Positions 22,201 through 33,779 of a stretch of 64,000 nt of DNA are shown here, in pieces (within the stretch, counting starts at the first letter, position 1; each line of letters starts with the position of its first letter). Made by a program: the position numbers and the translations under genes. This DNA is from Erodium maritimum (lineage: Eukaryota > Streptophyta > Magnoliopsida > Geraniales > Geraniaceae). The stretch lies in the NCBI GenBank assembly GCA_963921825.1, contig OY997592.1, forward strand, positions 31,103,730-31,167,729. Reading direction: 5' to 3'. A model generated the notes under the pieces. It saw only the letters and a program-made list of their open reading frames with translations, made no database searches and was not told where the DNA came from.

Positions 22201-25200
22201 GCTTTTGGGCTGAGAGGCTTCGTGAGTCAAAATATGATATCAATGAGGTTCTCTATCTCATCTCTTGTGTCACTCGTGTTTGAATTAATTGTAGTTTTAA
22301 TCTGCTAAATTATTTTGTTTGACTTGCTTGTTGGCATGCACGTACATTCTAAAGATCACAAATGAGTTACTTTAGTAAGAAACAATGAGAACTTACTAGT
22401 TTGGAAATCCGACATACTACCCGGAGTAGATCCGAAATCCTACACGTGATGGGGAGTTTTGTCCACAAACGAAAACATGCATAAACTTTTTTCCATGCTT
22501 TGTGGGTGCACTGAAGTTTTGTCCACCGACTTTTTTTAGAAAAAATGTAACAGGTTAATTGTCGAAAACTACTCTGAAGTATTGCCCACACAATTATAGA
22601 ATGCATTATGAATAGCCACACAACTTTACTATGCATTATATATTGCCCATAAATCTATTGAATCCGCGAAAAACTGCCTAGATCATTCATTCTGTTACGT
22701 TTTTCTATAAAAAGTCAATGGACAAAACTTCAATGCACCCACAATGCATGGACAACAGTTTATGCATGTTTTCGTTTGTAGACAAAACTTCAGTGCACTT
22801 TTTGACAATGAATCCTTATTCGGCAACAACAAAGTGGTGAAGCGACAACATGAAATTAAAATTTGAAATTTATTTTTCGTCCACGTGCAGGACTTGGTAT
22901 CCGACTTGCACATGAAGGGAAGTGTTAGAGTTTCATTTATTTTCAATTACTAGTATTACTATTCCTAGTTTAGTTTGGTTTCGTATGTTGTTTAGTATTA
23001 GTATTTTCTATTTAGTATAGAGTTAAACTCTATATAAAAGGATGTTCTCATTGTATTGAAAGAAAAGAATATCAAGTATCATTAATAATGTTTCATAAGC
23101 AACAATATGAAGTTGAAATATGAAATTTATTTTTTTTGTCTATGTACAAGATTCGTTATCCGACTTGCACGTGAGGGAGAGTGTTAGAATTTAGTTTATT
23201 TTCAATTACTAATATTACTATTCCTAGTGTAGTTTGGTTTCGTAGATTGTTTAGTAGTAGTATTTCCTATTTAGTATAGAGTTAATCCCTATACAAAACG
23301 GATGCTCTCATTGTATTGAAAGAAAAGAATATCTAGTATCATCAATAGTATTTCAGAATTCTACCATTACAATACTAAAAGACTTGGCGTTCAAACTTTT
23401 TTTGGGAATTTTGGTACTCACCATGGTTGTGGTCTCTAGTGGAGGTGTTGAGATATCAGATCTTAGAAGGATTCGACGTCGATTTTCCTCTCTACCTCAG
23501 TAAATACTTCTCTGGTACTTGATAAAAGGTCTCTACCAAGTATTTTGCCCCTAATTTCATCAAGATCTACATTTAAGCCAACAAGAAAGTCAAATACCCT
23601 TTCTTTTTCAACATTCTTTTGATAGAAGACTCTGTTAGTTGTGAAGTATCGTTGGTAGTTGTAGTGTAAGTCCAACTCCTGTCATAGCAATTTGAAACCA
23701 ATGTAGTATTGAGTGACTGACTTCTCTCCCTATTTCTCCTTCCTCGGGCAAGTCTTTATCTCGAAGCCCAGGATTTCCAAGATCTGAGTATGTCTCCTGT
23801 GCTGTCATCTAGATCACACTTGCTAATGGGAGGAAAATATATGTCCTTCCTTCATTGGTCTCCATAGAGTTGACAAGGCAAGCCATGATCATTGAGTTTT
23901 TAGCCTCCCATTTATGACCAACAAGATCTTTGGCTGCCTTAAGTTGTGTTGTAGCTCTTGTTAGATACCCAAACTTCCTTTTTTTTCTTGAATGAAGAGT
24001 TAGACAGATTGAGACCATTCCACAAAGTTACCTCCATGTAGTTTATAGGAGGTAATGGAATTGGTTTGAAGAGATTGATCATTGGTAGAATCAATGTTTA
24101 GAGTAGTCGTATCAACCATTTTAGATTCGGAAGGATCCTATATAACTGATTGCTTTTACAGCTCTATACCATAATAGCAAATGTGTTATTTCATTTATAT
24201 TTTTCTTTATTCACATATTAGAGTATACATAGGGTTACAAGCTAACAACTTTCTAAATTATAAGATATATATCATCCTTATCTAATCATATACAGATAGA
24301 GTCTATTTGAATCTTAAGTTTAAAACTTAAATGTAATAGATAATAGATATAATTTCAAAGTTTCACATTCTCCTTATTCTCATTTTCTTTATGTATACTA
24401 ATTTCTATGTAATAGCACTAAACACTTACATGTTTCTTTCGTATGTATGCTATAGGAAGAACTAAGGCCATATTTCTCATTGCCAAGGGTTATGGATGGT
24501 CTTTTCAGCCTTGGAGACAACCTTTTTGGAATTCGTATTGAGCCAGCTGATGGTTTAGCTCCGGTACTTTCTTTAATTAAGTTTTGAATTGATGCTTTGT
24601 TTTTCTACTTGTGACACAGAGTGCTGATTTCATGGTTAATTTTTAGGTTTGGAATAAGGATGTTAGGTTCTACTGTGTTAAAGATTCGTCTTCTGGCAGT
24701 CGGATTGCATACTTCTACTTTGATCCATATTCTCGCCCATCTGAAAAAAGAGGTGGTGCATGGATGGATGAGGTTGTTGGTCGCAGTCGTGTATTTTCAC
24801 GCAATGGTACATCTGTGAGATTGCCTGTTGCTCATATGGTGTGCAATCAATCACCACCAGTAGGTGACAAGCCGAGCCTAATGACATTTCGGGAGGTATG
24901 TTTAAATTCATTAGTCAAGCGATACAGGTGTCCTATGTTTTTATTAGGTTAGTTATAGCCAAATACTTAATGATTATAAATTTAGTTTTAAATGGGTCAG
25001 TTATCTCGGATCAGACTACACAACTAAAAATGTAAAAGGTCAACCTTAGTTGGTATGACCCTTGTGGGATTTAGTGTACTTCATCAATGATATATCAATT
25101 GATTCAACTGACTTGATAGGCATTTTTGGTCCAAGTTCACCTAAACAAGTTGGAAATTGTTAATATTATCCATTGCCTATTTCTTTCCTTTCCATTTATG

Positions 25201-28200
25201 TGCAATAAAAATTCTCTTCTAGTCATTTTGCGTGTACCAAGATGTTGAAAACTATCTTTAATAATTGAAAGATTGGTTTAACAAGTGTGTTTGCAATTTA
25301 ATTTGTCTTGGAGGATATTGGATCATGCTTCTATTTAGCTCGAGATAATTGGTTTTGGAACTCAAGAGGAAAAAAAAAGGTCTAGCTAACCCATACTGAT
25401 CGGAAAATTAGTACCTTAATGTTAAGTGATCATTCTGGATTTAGATTGCGCACCTGTGAGCACACATTTTGAGAATTCTGAATGTGCTCAATTGAAGATG
25501 CAATTTTTTTTTGCGATTCTGTTTATTGTTTTTATGAAGTGATAATATATTTTGTAGGTTGAGACGGTCTTCCATGAATTTGGTCATGCACTTCAGCATA
25601 TGCTAACGAAACAGGACGAAGGACTAGTTGCAGGAATTCGGGGTGTTGAGTGGGATGCAGTTGAATTGCCATCTCAATTCATGGAAAACTGGTGTTACCA
25701 CAGGTTATATCAAAATCGTACATTCAATTTGATGGTATTGGATATTGATTTTTGTATAGCTAACTTGGTAATAGTTTTGGTAAATACTTTGTTTTGCATC
25801 TTGATGCCGACACCAATGAGCTTGAGCTTTTGGGTCAAATCGGTTTGTAACAGCATATGTGTTTCATTAGTGATTAGGATTTTTGGTTGTTCATCTTTTA
25901 GTATCAATTGTCAATTGCTTTTTCCTATCTTACACAGGGATACTTTGATGGGTATTGCAAAGCACTATGAAACTGGAGAGAGTCTACCTGAAGACGTATA
26001 CAAAAAACTCCTTGCAGCAAGGACTTACCGTGCAGGTTCTCAAAGTCTTCGTCAGGTACAATTTAATTATCCTTTTGGTTATGAAGATTTATGTACATTA
26101 CTTGGGGATTTCATTTTCTGCAATGACTCTGGTAGCATATATTTCCCTTTTCAGTTCAATTAGATTTGATTTGCCTCTCTGAAGGCAATAAAGTTTTACT
26201 TTCCAGAGTATACTGTGCAGCAAATCAACCCCTTGTTGAAAACAGAATGCTGTGGAAAGTATCTAGTTTCAATGATGAAATCTCTTGGTTCATTCAAGTA
26301 TTTTGACTTAGGGACTATAACTTCAATCAAGTATCAATAATGCACAGATTTGTTGCAAAGTGCTTGTGAATATTTAGTAACTTATTGCCCAATATCACGG
26401 AACTTGCAATCTTTCTTCATTTTGGCATAGCCGCGACTTACAACTTTGATTCCTAGTGAGTCACCTGCTTGGTAGGGTGGGGTGGGGGTTAGGTTAGCGG
26501 TTAAGCTTTGGTTAGAGTTTGGGTTATGGATTAGACTAGGAATAGCTGATCAAATAATAGTCTTCAGGATCATTTCGTTTTCTGTGTGCATTGACAAGTT
26601 TTAGGCAGGGCCTAATACCATGTATTTCTGGTCATTGCTATCAGTGGTAAAAAATATTCATTTTTAAAATTTCCTGTGAATCTGTAATTGCGCTCTTCAG
26701 GAAAATAGATTTGAATGTGGTTGAATGCATATATATCTGCAATAATCTACGTTTTAATTGCTTGCCATTTTCTCTTTCCTAGATAAAATTTTCTAGTTTA
26801 GATTTGGAGCTCCATACGAAGTATGTTCCTGGTGGATCAGAATCCATTTATGATGTTGATAGGCGGGTTAGTGAAAGAACACAAGTCATCCCCCCACTGC
26901 CTGAAGATAGATTTCTTTGCAGTTTTAGCCATATATTTGCAGGTTTGCTATTTTGTTAATGTACATTTTGCAGCGTTTCCACCCCTTTAGGTGCATTGTT
27001 TACTCAAAGTTACCCATTGGCTGCTAATTTTGTAATTACTGTTATGATTATTTTGGAAACTTAGGTGGATATGCAGCCGGATACTACAGTTACAAGGTAA
27101 TTCTTTTGTTCTCTGGTGTGCACTATCCGCTTGACCATATTGCAATTGGTCTATACTATAATGAGTTGTAATAGAAATGCTGGCTAAGTATTCGGTAAAG
27201 TTTGAGTACTCAAAAAGTTAGTCTTTCTCTGTTTTATACTGTTTTACGATCAACTAGACTATTCTGTATATGCTATCTGGTTACACAAACTCCAGCATGT
27301 ACTCAATAGCATTTTTCTGACCTTTTAATTTTGCAGTGGGCAGAGGTGTTGTCAGCTGATGCTTTCTCTGCATTTGAAGATGTTGGACTGAATAACAACC
27401 AGGTGATGTGCTTTGCTTCTTGATTTTGACTTTTCATATATATATATATATATATATATAGGCGGTTTCAGGAGCGAACTGAAGGTACGAACTTACGAAC
27501 TGATTTGGGATCATTGGATCCAAAAATAAAGGGTTTGAGATACAAAAAGAAGTTAAAATGCTGCGTGGGTTGGCTGGAAAAAGAGAATTTAGACATTTTA
27601 TATTGGTAGAGCGCACCATGTGTCAGCATCGGGACAAATGTCCTTTTTTTTTTCTTGACAAAATCACTAATTTAATCAATTCTGCTTCGTTTCAATCCCT
27701 ATTGGTTTCATTTTTACGTCAATATTTTTTTTTGAAGAGCTATCTATCAAGACTGGTGTTGAATATATTTTGTTGCCTAGACGACGAAAATTAAGAGTTA
27801 AAGATAGGTTACAAAAATGGTTCGTAAATTGTATAAAAATGGGTTGTAAATCCTAAGAAGAATAGGGTTTGTAAATCCATCATTCTCACTCTGAATGGCT
27901 TCGTTCTTGCACCAATATTTCCTTTTCCAAGAGCTACTAATCAAGATTTGTAAATCGTATGAAAATGGTTTGTGCATACATCGAAATTGTTTGAAACCTA
28001 TCCTAAAAATGGTTTACAAGTCATATGAAATTGGATTACAAACCTATAAGAATGATTTGTAGATCCATCATTCCCTCTTTATTTGAAGCGGATTGACTTG
28101 TTTAAGATATGTACCATACTAAGAAAGGTGTTCATAAATCGTATGAAAATGGTTCACAAAACTTACAAGAATGGTTTGTAGATTCATCATTCCCATTTTG

Positions 28201-28730
28201 TTTGATCCCGATTGGCTTGTTTAGGATAGCTTCCAAAAGAATGGTTTGTAGATCAATCATTTCCAGTTTGGTTGAAGTCAATCAGAGTTTAAACGTGACT
28301 GAGAATGACGATTAATATAGATTTGCAAACCTTATTCATGTGATTTACAAACCATTTTTCAACATTTCCTAAACCTCAATTGTCGATTTTTTTTCCATAC
28401 TTCAAAACATGTTCAATACTAGTCTTAATAGATAGCTCTTCAAAATAAAATATTGGCGCAAGAACGAAACCAATTTAAGTTGAAACGGAGCGGGAGCGAC
28501 TAAATTAGTTAATTTGTTAAGAAAAAAAGACTCTTTCCCAGACGCTGACACGTGGTGCGCTGTTATTACAACATTTCCCTTCTTAGCTATAAGAATGGCG
28601 CATGAATGGGGAAAATCCAAATTATTACACATCATGTCATTTTAATCTCATGCTCGTTAAATTCATCCAACCGCCTAAATTTAGTTCATAGGTTTGCATC
28701 GTAATAAGCGGTTTGCACCTGAAACCAACG

Positions 28731-28763
<33 letters not shown>

Positions 28764-30599
28764 GGGATGGTATCCAATACAAATCACTCTTATCGTGCAA
28801 ACTAAGGACTAATCTAAGCCACCGTATATGGTCAAAATGACGTCATCACAACGCGCGCGATGCTGACACGTGGTCTTTTCCGCGCGCCTCTTCGACCGCG
28901 CGCAATGTGAATGGTACCAACACTCATTTTCTTAAGGTACCAGCACCTGTGTATGCAAGGTATAGCATTGTGTTATGTAAGGTACCAGCACTTGGAATAG
29001 TATCACCACTCTGTATGTAGGTATCAACACCGTGTTAGGTAAGGTACCAGTACTTGGTGCGCGAATCAGCAGCGGAGTGCCCACGTGTCAGCATTTTCGC
29101 GCTCTGATGACGTCAGCTCGCGCGTATCTTATGGCTCAGATTAGTCCCCAGTTTATACAATTAGGGGTGGCTTGTATTTGATACTTGTTATATATATATA
29201 TAGGGAGACAGTCACGTGCGAACCTCCCTTACGGTGCGAACCTGCGAACCTCAAATCTGGTTTGCGAAAATAGCGAACATGGTTTGCGGAAATAAGCATC
29301 CCAGTTTGCGGAAAAAAAAGTTTTAAAAAACAGCATTTTTATGTTGAGAAAATATATGGTTTGCGAAAATAGTGTATCTGGTTTGCGGAAATAGCGAATA
29401 TGGTTTGCGGAAATAAGCATCCCAGTTTGCGGAAAAGAAGTTTGAAAAAAAAGCATTTTATCTTGAGAAAAATATGGTTTGCGAAAACACCGCAAACCGA
29501 GAACACTATTTCCGCAAACCAGATACACTGCACAAGCAGGTTCGCACGTTCGCACCGTAAGCCATGGTTCGCACCTGATTGCACCCGTATATATATATGA
29601 TAATTTTCAAATACATACCGCTCTTTATTGTGCAAACTATGAACTCAGTGTTACTGCGGAACCTATCATACAAAAAGTGTTGGAACCTATAGCACAACCA
29701 TTGGAACTATTATACCCCACAGTTAGGTTCCAACACTTAGTTGCACAATTCAATGGCTTGCATGACATGTTCCAACACTTTGTACTTTGTATGATAGATT
29801 TCAACTAACACTGAATTCGTAGTTTGCACAATAAGGACGGTATAGTATCTCCTAGAAACCATGCATACCAATAACTACCAAAAACCATTTGCCGCTATTA
29901 GATGTAGCAAAATAGATGGTCTAGATTTAAAAAAAAAAATCATTAATAGCATGAATTGTAAATACGCAAAATTTTGAATTTATTTTGATCATTAAAAACC
30001 CTAAAATAAAACATGGTTCATTTGATGCACTTGATCTATTGCCCCAAATGAGTCGTTTATATTAGGATAGTGCCCCTACATAACTACAAACTACAAACTC
30101 ATATGGGCCCAAGGCAGGATGCATTTTTGAGAATCGTCACATCATGGAGATGCAAATGTTGAGATGATGAAAGGCCAATGATAAAGAAGCACGAGAAATC
30201 AATGACTTTGCTAAAACATGTCAAAGCCTTGCTATCAGCAAGAAGAGTATATTTTAAAATTGGGTTTGATCTGTACAGTAAAGTGGGTGTCATAGTTTTG
30301 ATTGTTATGTAACAGATGAAAGAAGGGCTCGTTTGCTGATTATGGTTAGTTTTGGAACAGGCTGTAAAAGACACGGGAAACAGGTTCCGAGAGACAGTTC
30401 TTGCTCTTGGAGGTGGGAAAGCACCTCTACAGGTTAGTAAATGTTGCTTGTAGACTTTGCTAGATCTGTATGGTTTTGTGTTCTGAATGTAGTGTGGTGG
30501 TATCTTTCTTAGGTATTTGTGGAATTTAGAGGGCGCGAACCTTCGCCTGAGCCATTGCTGAGGCACAATGGTCTGCTAGGAATGACACCCGTAGCTTAA
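19295..30599 (+). CDS. TOP1: Organellar oligopeptidase A / thimet-type metallopeptidase (M3), 17 exons
   Basis: Zinc peptidase that degrades short peptides, including cleaved targeting peptides, in plastids and mitochondria (role known from Arabidopsis TOP1/OOP). Exons: 19295-19648, 19737-19904, 20161-20284, 20910-20986, 21211-21354, 21434-21664, 21746-21836, 22126-22247, 24456-24563, 24647-24895, 25558-25703, 25938-26055, 26783-26942, 27065-27096, 27337-27402, 30361-30432, 30513-30599. All introns are GT-AG and phases fit, giving 782 residues (Arabidopsis about 790). Residues 1-78 are rich in Ser, Arg, Leu and Pro and lack acidic residues: a transit peptide. HEFGH is at 562-566 (25573-25587), with the third zinc ligand expected at Glu592 in VELPSQ. 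The substrate-side [12 protein letters not shown] spans exons 13-14. The start at 19295 was chosen because [11 protein letters not shown] aligns with the Arabidopsis N-terminus; an in-frame ATG 15 codons upstream (19250) and Met79 (19529) are alternatives. No break is seen. A polyadenylation-like aataaa lies at 30867. Confidence 0.95.
22433..22805. mobile_element. Hairpin MITE in intron 8
   Basis: Left arm (about 22440-22535: gttttgtccacaaacgaaaa, catgcataaact, gggtgcactgaagttttgt) pairs with the right arm (about 22700-22800: acaaaacttcaatgcaccc, agtttatgcatg, ttttcgtttgtagacaaaac). There is no ORF. Target duplications are not obvious. Confidence 0.65.
22838..23355 (+). repeat. Two LTR-like units in intron 8 (259-bp period)
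   Basis: Two copies of a unit with a purine-rich stretch (gaagggaag or gtgagggagag) followed by tgttagag/tgttagaa, tattactattcctagt and tatttagtatagagtta, beginning at 22923 and 23182. This is the look of a polypurine tract plus copia-type LTR present twice in tandem. Each unit ends ttgtattgaaagaaaagaat. They likely remain from a larger copia element. Confidence 0.6.
23463..24165 (-). pseudogene. Decayed copia gag in intron 8
   Basis: Minus-strand translation gives copia gag (UBN2-type) pieces: near the N-terminal side [20 protein letters not shown] and CLVNSME, and further on [20 protein letters not shown] with [13 protein letters not shown]. Frames are broken by stops and small shifts. Upstream on that strand (about 24155-24165) is a degraded primer-site motif. 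The fragment is antisense to the host gene and lies wholly within intron 8. Confidence 0.75.
27436..27460. repeat. (TA)n tract at the left edge of foldback B
   Basis: A perfect AT alternation of about 25 bp in intron 15. It is the first of a series of such tracts that separate the four foldback elements B to E. Confidence 0.9.
27461..28730. mobile_element. Foldback element B in intron 15
   Basis: The ends pair loosely (ggcggtttcaggagcgaac at the left; gcggtttgcacctgaaacc at the right). The inner arms pair well: 27655-27770 (tgacaaaatcactaattta, gaagagctatctatcaag) with 28408-28530 (agatagctcttcaaaat, ttggcgcaagaac, taaattagttaatttgtt). The centre holds imperfect units of aatggtttgtagatccatca. 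It is flanked by (TA)n on both sides and is the same family as element A at 13030. No transposase is encoded. Confidence 0.75.
28731..28763. repeat. (TA)n tract between foldbacks B and C
   Basis: About 26 bp of pure AT alternation followed by ttatata. Further runs lie at 29189-29202 (between C and D) and 29588-29598 (between D and E). Confidence 0.9.
28764..29188. mobile_element. Foldback element C in intron 15
   Basis: Roughly 60-bp ends pair: gtatccaatacaaatcactc and ctaaggactaatctaagcca at the left against the inverted right end (tatcaaatacaagccacccc, ctggggactaatctgagcca). The interior has repeated aaggtaccagcac units and two copies of a gctgacacgtgg/gtgcccacgtgtcagc sequence in opposite orientation. 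It is flanked by TA runs. Confidence 0.78.
29203..29587. mobile_element. Foldback element D in intron 15
   Basis: Ends pair over about 40 bp: gtgcgaacctcccttacggt, gcgaacctgcgaac at the left against the inverted right end (gtgcgaaccatggcttacgg, tgcgaacgtgcgaacc). The interior has two copies of a roughly 120-bp unit containing ggtttgcggaaataagcatc. It is flanked by TA runs. The minus-strand ORFs across it are produced by the repeats. Confidence 0.78.
29599..29860. mobile_element. Foldback element E in intron 15
   Basis: The left end (caaatacataccgctcttta, ttgtgcaaactatgaactca, gtgtta) is mirrored at the right (taacactgaattcgtagttt, gcacaataaggacggtatag). Ends are related to those of element C. 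A TA run precedes it; none is seen on the right, so the right edge may be trimmed. Confidence 0.75.
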
Positions 30600-31240
30600 C
30601 GAGTTACATCTATGGTGTTATGGATAAGTCTTTCTTCTACTCTTCCTTGTGACATATGATAGAATCATGACATGGTCAATTTCCTTTCCAACTTGATAAA
30701 ATCTTATCACAAGGGAAGGGGCTTGAAACAAAATTTATCCTTGGAATTGTACATCTTCATTTCAATAGAGAGTTCCTTTGGTAATAGTTGTCTGCACGTA
30801 TTTTGAAAATGAAACAAAGAACAAAATGTCCAGTAAAGCTAGTCTTATTTAATTTAGTCTTTTCCAAATAAATCTTGGAGAAGAATGTATAACCACACGG
30901 AAGAGACCATGATCAGAACATTCTTCTACTTGCCTGTTTTACTTCGTGCTTATGTACAAAAGTGACTACCAGGCTGCCTTTAGGCTGCCTTCTTGGGATC
31001 AAGAGGGCGATTGAGGAGTTTCCTCATAACAACAATAATGGTATCTTTCAAGGTTATGTCGAATGTGGAGGTGTCAAGGACCCGCTTCTGTTACATTGTA
31101 TTGAAAGATTTTTTTTTTTGTTATGAGTTCTTAGTTATTGAATTATTATTAGAGATCCTTTTGTATAGGGAATACTCCCGAACTAAATAGAAAAACAATA
31201 ATATTCTCAAACAATTAGGAGGCGGAAAAATAAAGTTAAT
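30600..31240 (+). other. 3' UTR and downstream flank of the oligopeptidase gene
   Basis: Non-coding. The first 300 bp or so probably form the 3' UTR, with an aataaa at 30867-30872. Beyond about 31080 the sequence is AT-rich without features. Confidence 0.5.
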
Positions 31241-31261
31241 AGTAATAATAAAATAAAACAA

Positions 31262-31440
31262 TTAGGAAATAAGCAATGTTGTGAAAGGCGGGCGCCTAAA
31301 ATCGAAAAAAAGACTTGTTTAAGGGTAGTCGGGCGGCTTCAAGCGGGTGTCCGATCCAAAGACGATCATGCGGTCGGGTCGACGCCTAGGCGGATCAGTC
31401 GGCGTTTAGATCCAGGCGGTCGCAAAAAAGAAGAATAGAA
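31262..31440. repeat. GGCG-rich dispersed repeat
   Basis: An island of gggcgcc, gcgggtgtcc, gcctaggcgga and ccaggcggtcg words in AT-rich surroundings. Blocks like this (gcgggcgcctaggcgg) recur in many plant genomes. The class is unclear to me. Confidence 0.35.
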
Positions 31441-31449
31441 AAACAATGA

Positions 31450-32215
31450 ACTTAAAGGTATTCAACCCTTATTTTGGACTTACGTGTTGTTTCAATAGTT
31501 GGACTTTCGTGTTGCTCTCGATAAATACGAATAGGCCATTGACTGTTATCACCAAACCCGAGAATATGTAGTAAATTGAAAAGGAAATCCCAATTGACAT
31601 GGTCATAGGCCTTTTCAAAATCTATTCTAAAGATTATGATCTCCTCTTTACTCCTTTTCAGTGAATCAATGACTTCTGAGGCTATAAGTACATCAAGAAT
31701 CTGTCTTCCAACAATAAAATCATTTTGTACATCATGGACTAATTCTGATATAATTGTCTTCAGTCTGGCAGCAAGCATCTTAGAGATGATTTTATATGAA
31801 ACCCAACAAGGCTGATGGGTCTGAAATCTCCAAAGTTAAAAGGTGGGATCACTTTAGGTAGTAATGAATGGTAAGTTGATGCCTTTGTTGAGAATAGCTT
31901 TGTTGTGAAAATGTAAGCAAAAGGCTATTATCTCAATATTGAGAAAATGCCAATCTTTTTGAATAAGAAGCATATAGAAACCATCAGGGCCTGGAGATTT
32001 GTAACCATCACAACATTTAATAGCAGCAAAAATCTTTCTTTAGTGAAGGGCCTCTCTAAGAAATCAGCATGAGAAACATTAATAGCCTTAAAAGATAAAT
32101 TTGATAAGTCAACAATAGAAATCCCTCTCGAATTGACATTTGTTATGAAACTATGTTGAGCCTGGAATAAAAAAGAACTCCAGAGAGAACAATGTTGGAA
32201 AAAAGAAACCATCAA
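31450..32215 (-). pseudogene. LINE reverse transcriptase fragment, antisense
   Basis: Minus-strand pieces match L1-type ORF2 reverse transcriptase: FKAINVSHADFLERPFTKE (near 32100), then FIVGRQILDVLIASEVIDSL and FRIDFEKAYDHVNWDFLFNL (31550-31730). The catalytic F/YADD region is absent and there are frameshifts between pieces. It is divergent from LINE copy 3 and meets LINE copy 2 head to head at about 32216. Confidence 0.75.
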
Positions 32216-32415
32216 AATTATTTATTCTCTCTCGAGAGCTTTAGTGTATCTTCAACCTGCAAATGTTAAGTTCATCTCAGTTGATCCTCTGCTCATCTTA
32301 GCTTCTTCAACTACGTTTCTGGTAGCGGTTCTTCAATTGGTTCATCTGCAGCTCATGTCTACTTCAACTGGTTCATCCGCAGCTCGGCATCAAAGTACAT
32401 CAAAATTCTAATTTT

Positions 32416-33779
32416 ATGGAGAAACAAATCAACTTGGGAGCAAGCTCAGTTGGAGCAAGACTGTATCTGCATCAACTTTCTGGGGATGGCCCAGGCCTTC
32501 CTCCTACTCTAGTAGTATTGAAGAAAGGAATTATGAAGAAAGGGAGAAGGAATAGGCAACTCTCCCCTTCTTCTTCTAATAGAACTCAAAAGTATTCTTC
32601 TAGAGGTCGAACCAAGCTTCTAGATGGTCAGAAGATGTTCTACGACAAGTATTTTAACATGTTGCCTCAGATCCAGACACAACTCCTTCTCACCACCAGT
32701 TCAGAAACAAAGCTTCAACTATTTTCAAGAAGAACAACAAAAAAGGAGAAACAGAATATTCGAGGAGAAATCTCCCACAAAGTACTCCGAATTTCATTAG
32801 AGATCCTCTTCATGCTCTTAATAGTCATGTGACCTTTGGAGAGAATCTATATTACAAGAAAAAAAAAAATCAGAGGAAGACTGGACTCATCTCAGATAGA
32901 ATAAGAATGCCAGTTTTAGAGACAAACTAAAGTCAATCATCATCCCTAACAACAATAATCAACCTGAAGAATTTTCCTCCTCAATGGGTTATCTTCCACT
33001 TGACTTTTAATCTTTTAAGCCACATTTGTTAGAAGGAGAAAATTCATTCACCAATCATAAAACTCCAATTTGGTAGCCTTTATCTTTAATCTCCCTCACT
33101 TTGCTTCAAACAAATGGTTGTTTCAAGTGTTTTCAGATACAAGGTTGGAGAAGGCTATTGTAGCTCTAAAACAAAATAGAGCAGGAAAATGTTTTTTTTC
33201 TTTTCCATTTTTCAGATCGGAAGGGACTTCATCAAGTAATATCTAAGTTCAATGGAGCTACTATCTCCTCTCACAGACTATTTGTCACATAGGCCTAGAG
33301 CAAGAAAGAAAAAGCAAAGGAGGCTGTTGAAAAAGAAAATGACTCTACAACTATTCCAGTGATTGAAATGAATGAAACTACAACTCCTTTTTGTTCTTTT
33401 TCTCAGAACACTACAAATTTTGAGTCTCATTATTCACCGACAATCAATTTAAATTCAGAAGATTCCTCAATATTAAGCACCAACTACTTAAGTATTGATA
33501 TTTCCTCTCCACCTCATCATCATGAGGATTCTCATCAAAGTTTGCCTACTTCTAAGTCATTAAGGCCATACACATTTATTGAAGGAGACAAAGATTTTAT
33601 TCCATCACAAGATCATTCCTCTCATTCTTTGGAAAATTTGGTGGTCAATGATACTTTTTCTCCTGAAGCCATTGAAAGGAGAAGGGTCTTTAATGAGGTA
33701 GTTGGTGAGGAAGCTGTTATGGATGAAAGGTTTAGGGTCTCTAGTGAGGATGTTGTGTTGGAAGAAAGGAATGCATAAG
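32416..33779 (+). pseudogene. ORF1 of LINE copy 2
   Basis: The frame opens MEKQINLGASSVGARLYLHQ and includes the shared motif RGRTKLLDGQKMFYDKYF after a basic and serine-rich stretch. It ends early at 32830; a further frame (33359-33778) is acidic and serine-rich like the C-terminal part of ORF1. The RRM between them is not recognisable. Stops and shifts show it is dead. Confidence 0.6.

Noticed and set aside
29229..29635. Overlapping minus-strand ORFs of about 100 codons with repeated FRKP and FSQT motifs
   Set aside because: Created by the internal repeats of foldback element D. No codon-level conservation between frames.
27461..29860. Helitron identity for the TA-flanked elements
   Set aside because: They have clear terminal inverted repeats, no TC start with CTRR end, and no 3' hairpin of Helitron type.
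30099..30566. 155-codon minus-strand ORF
   Set aside because: Antisense of exons 16 and 17 and their flanks. The sense exons match the M3 peptidase perfectly.
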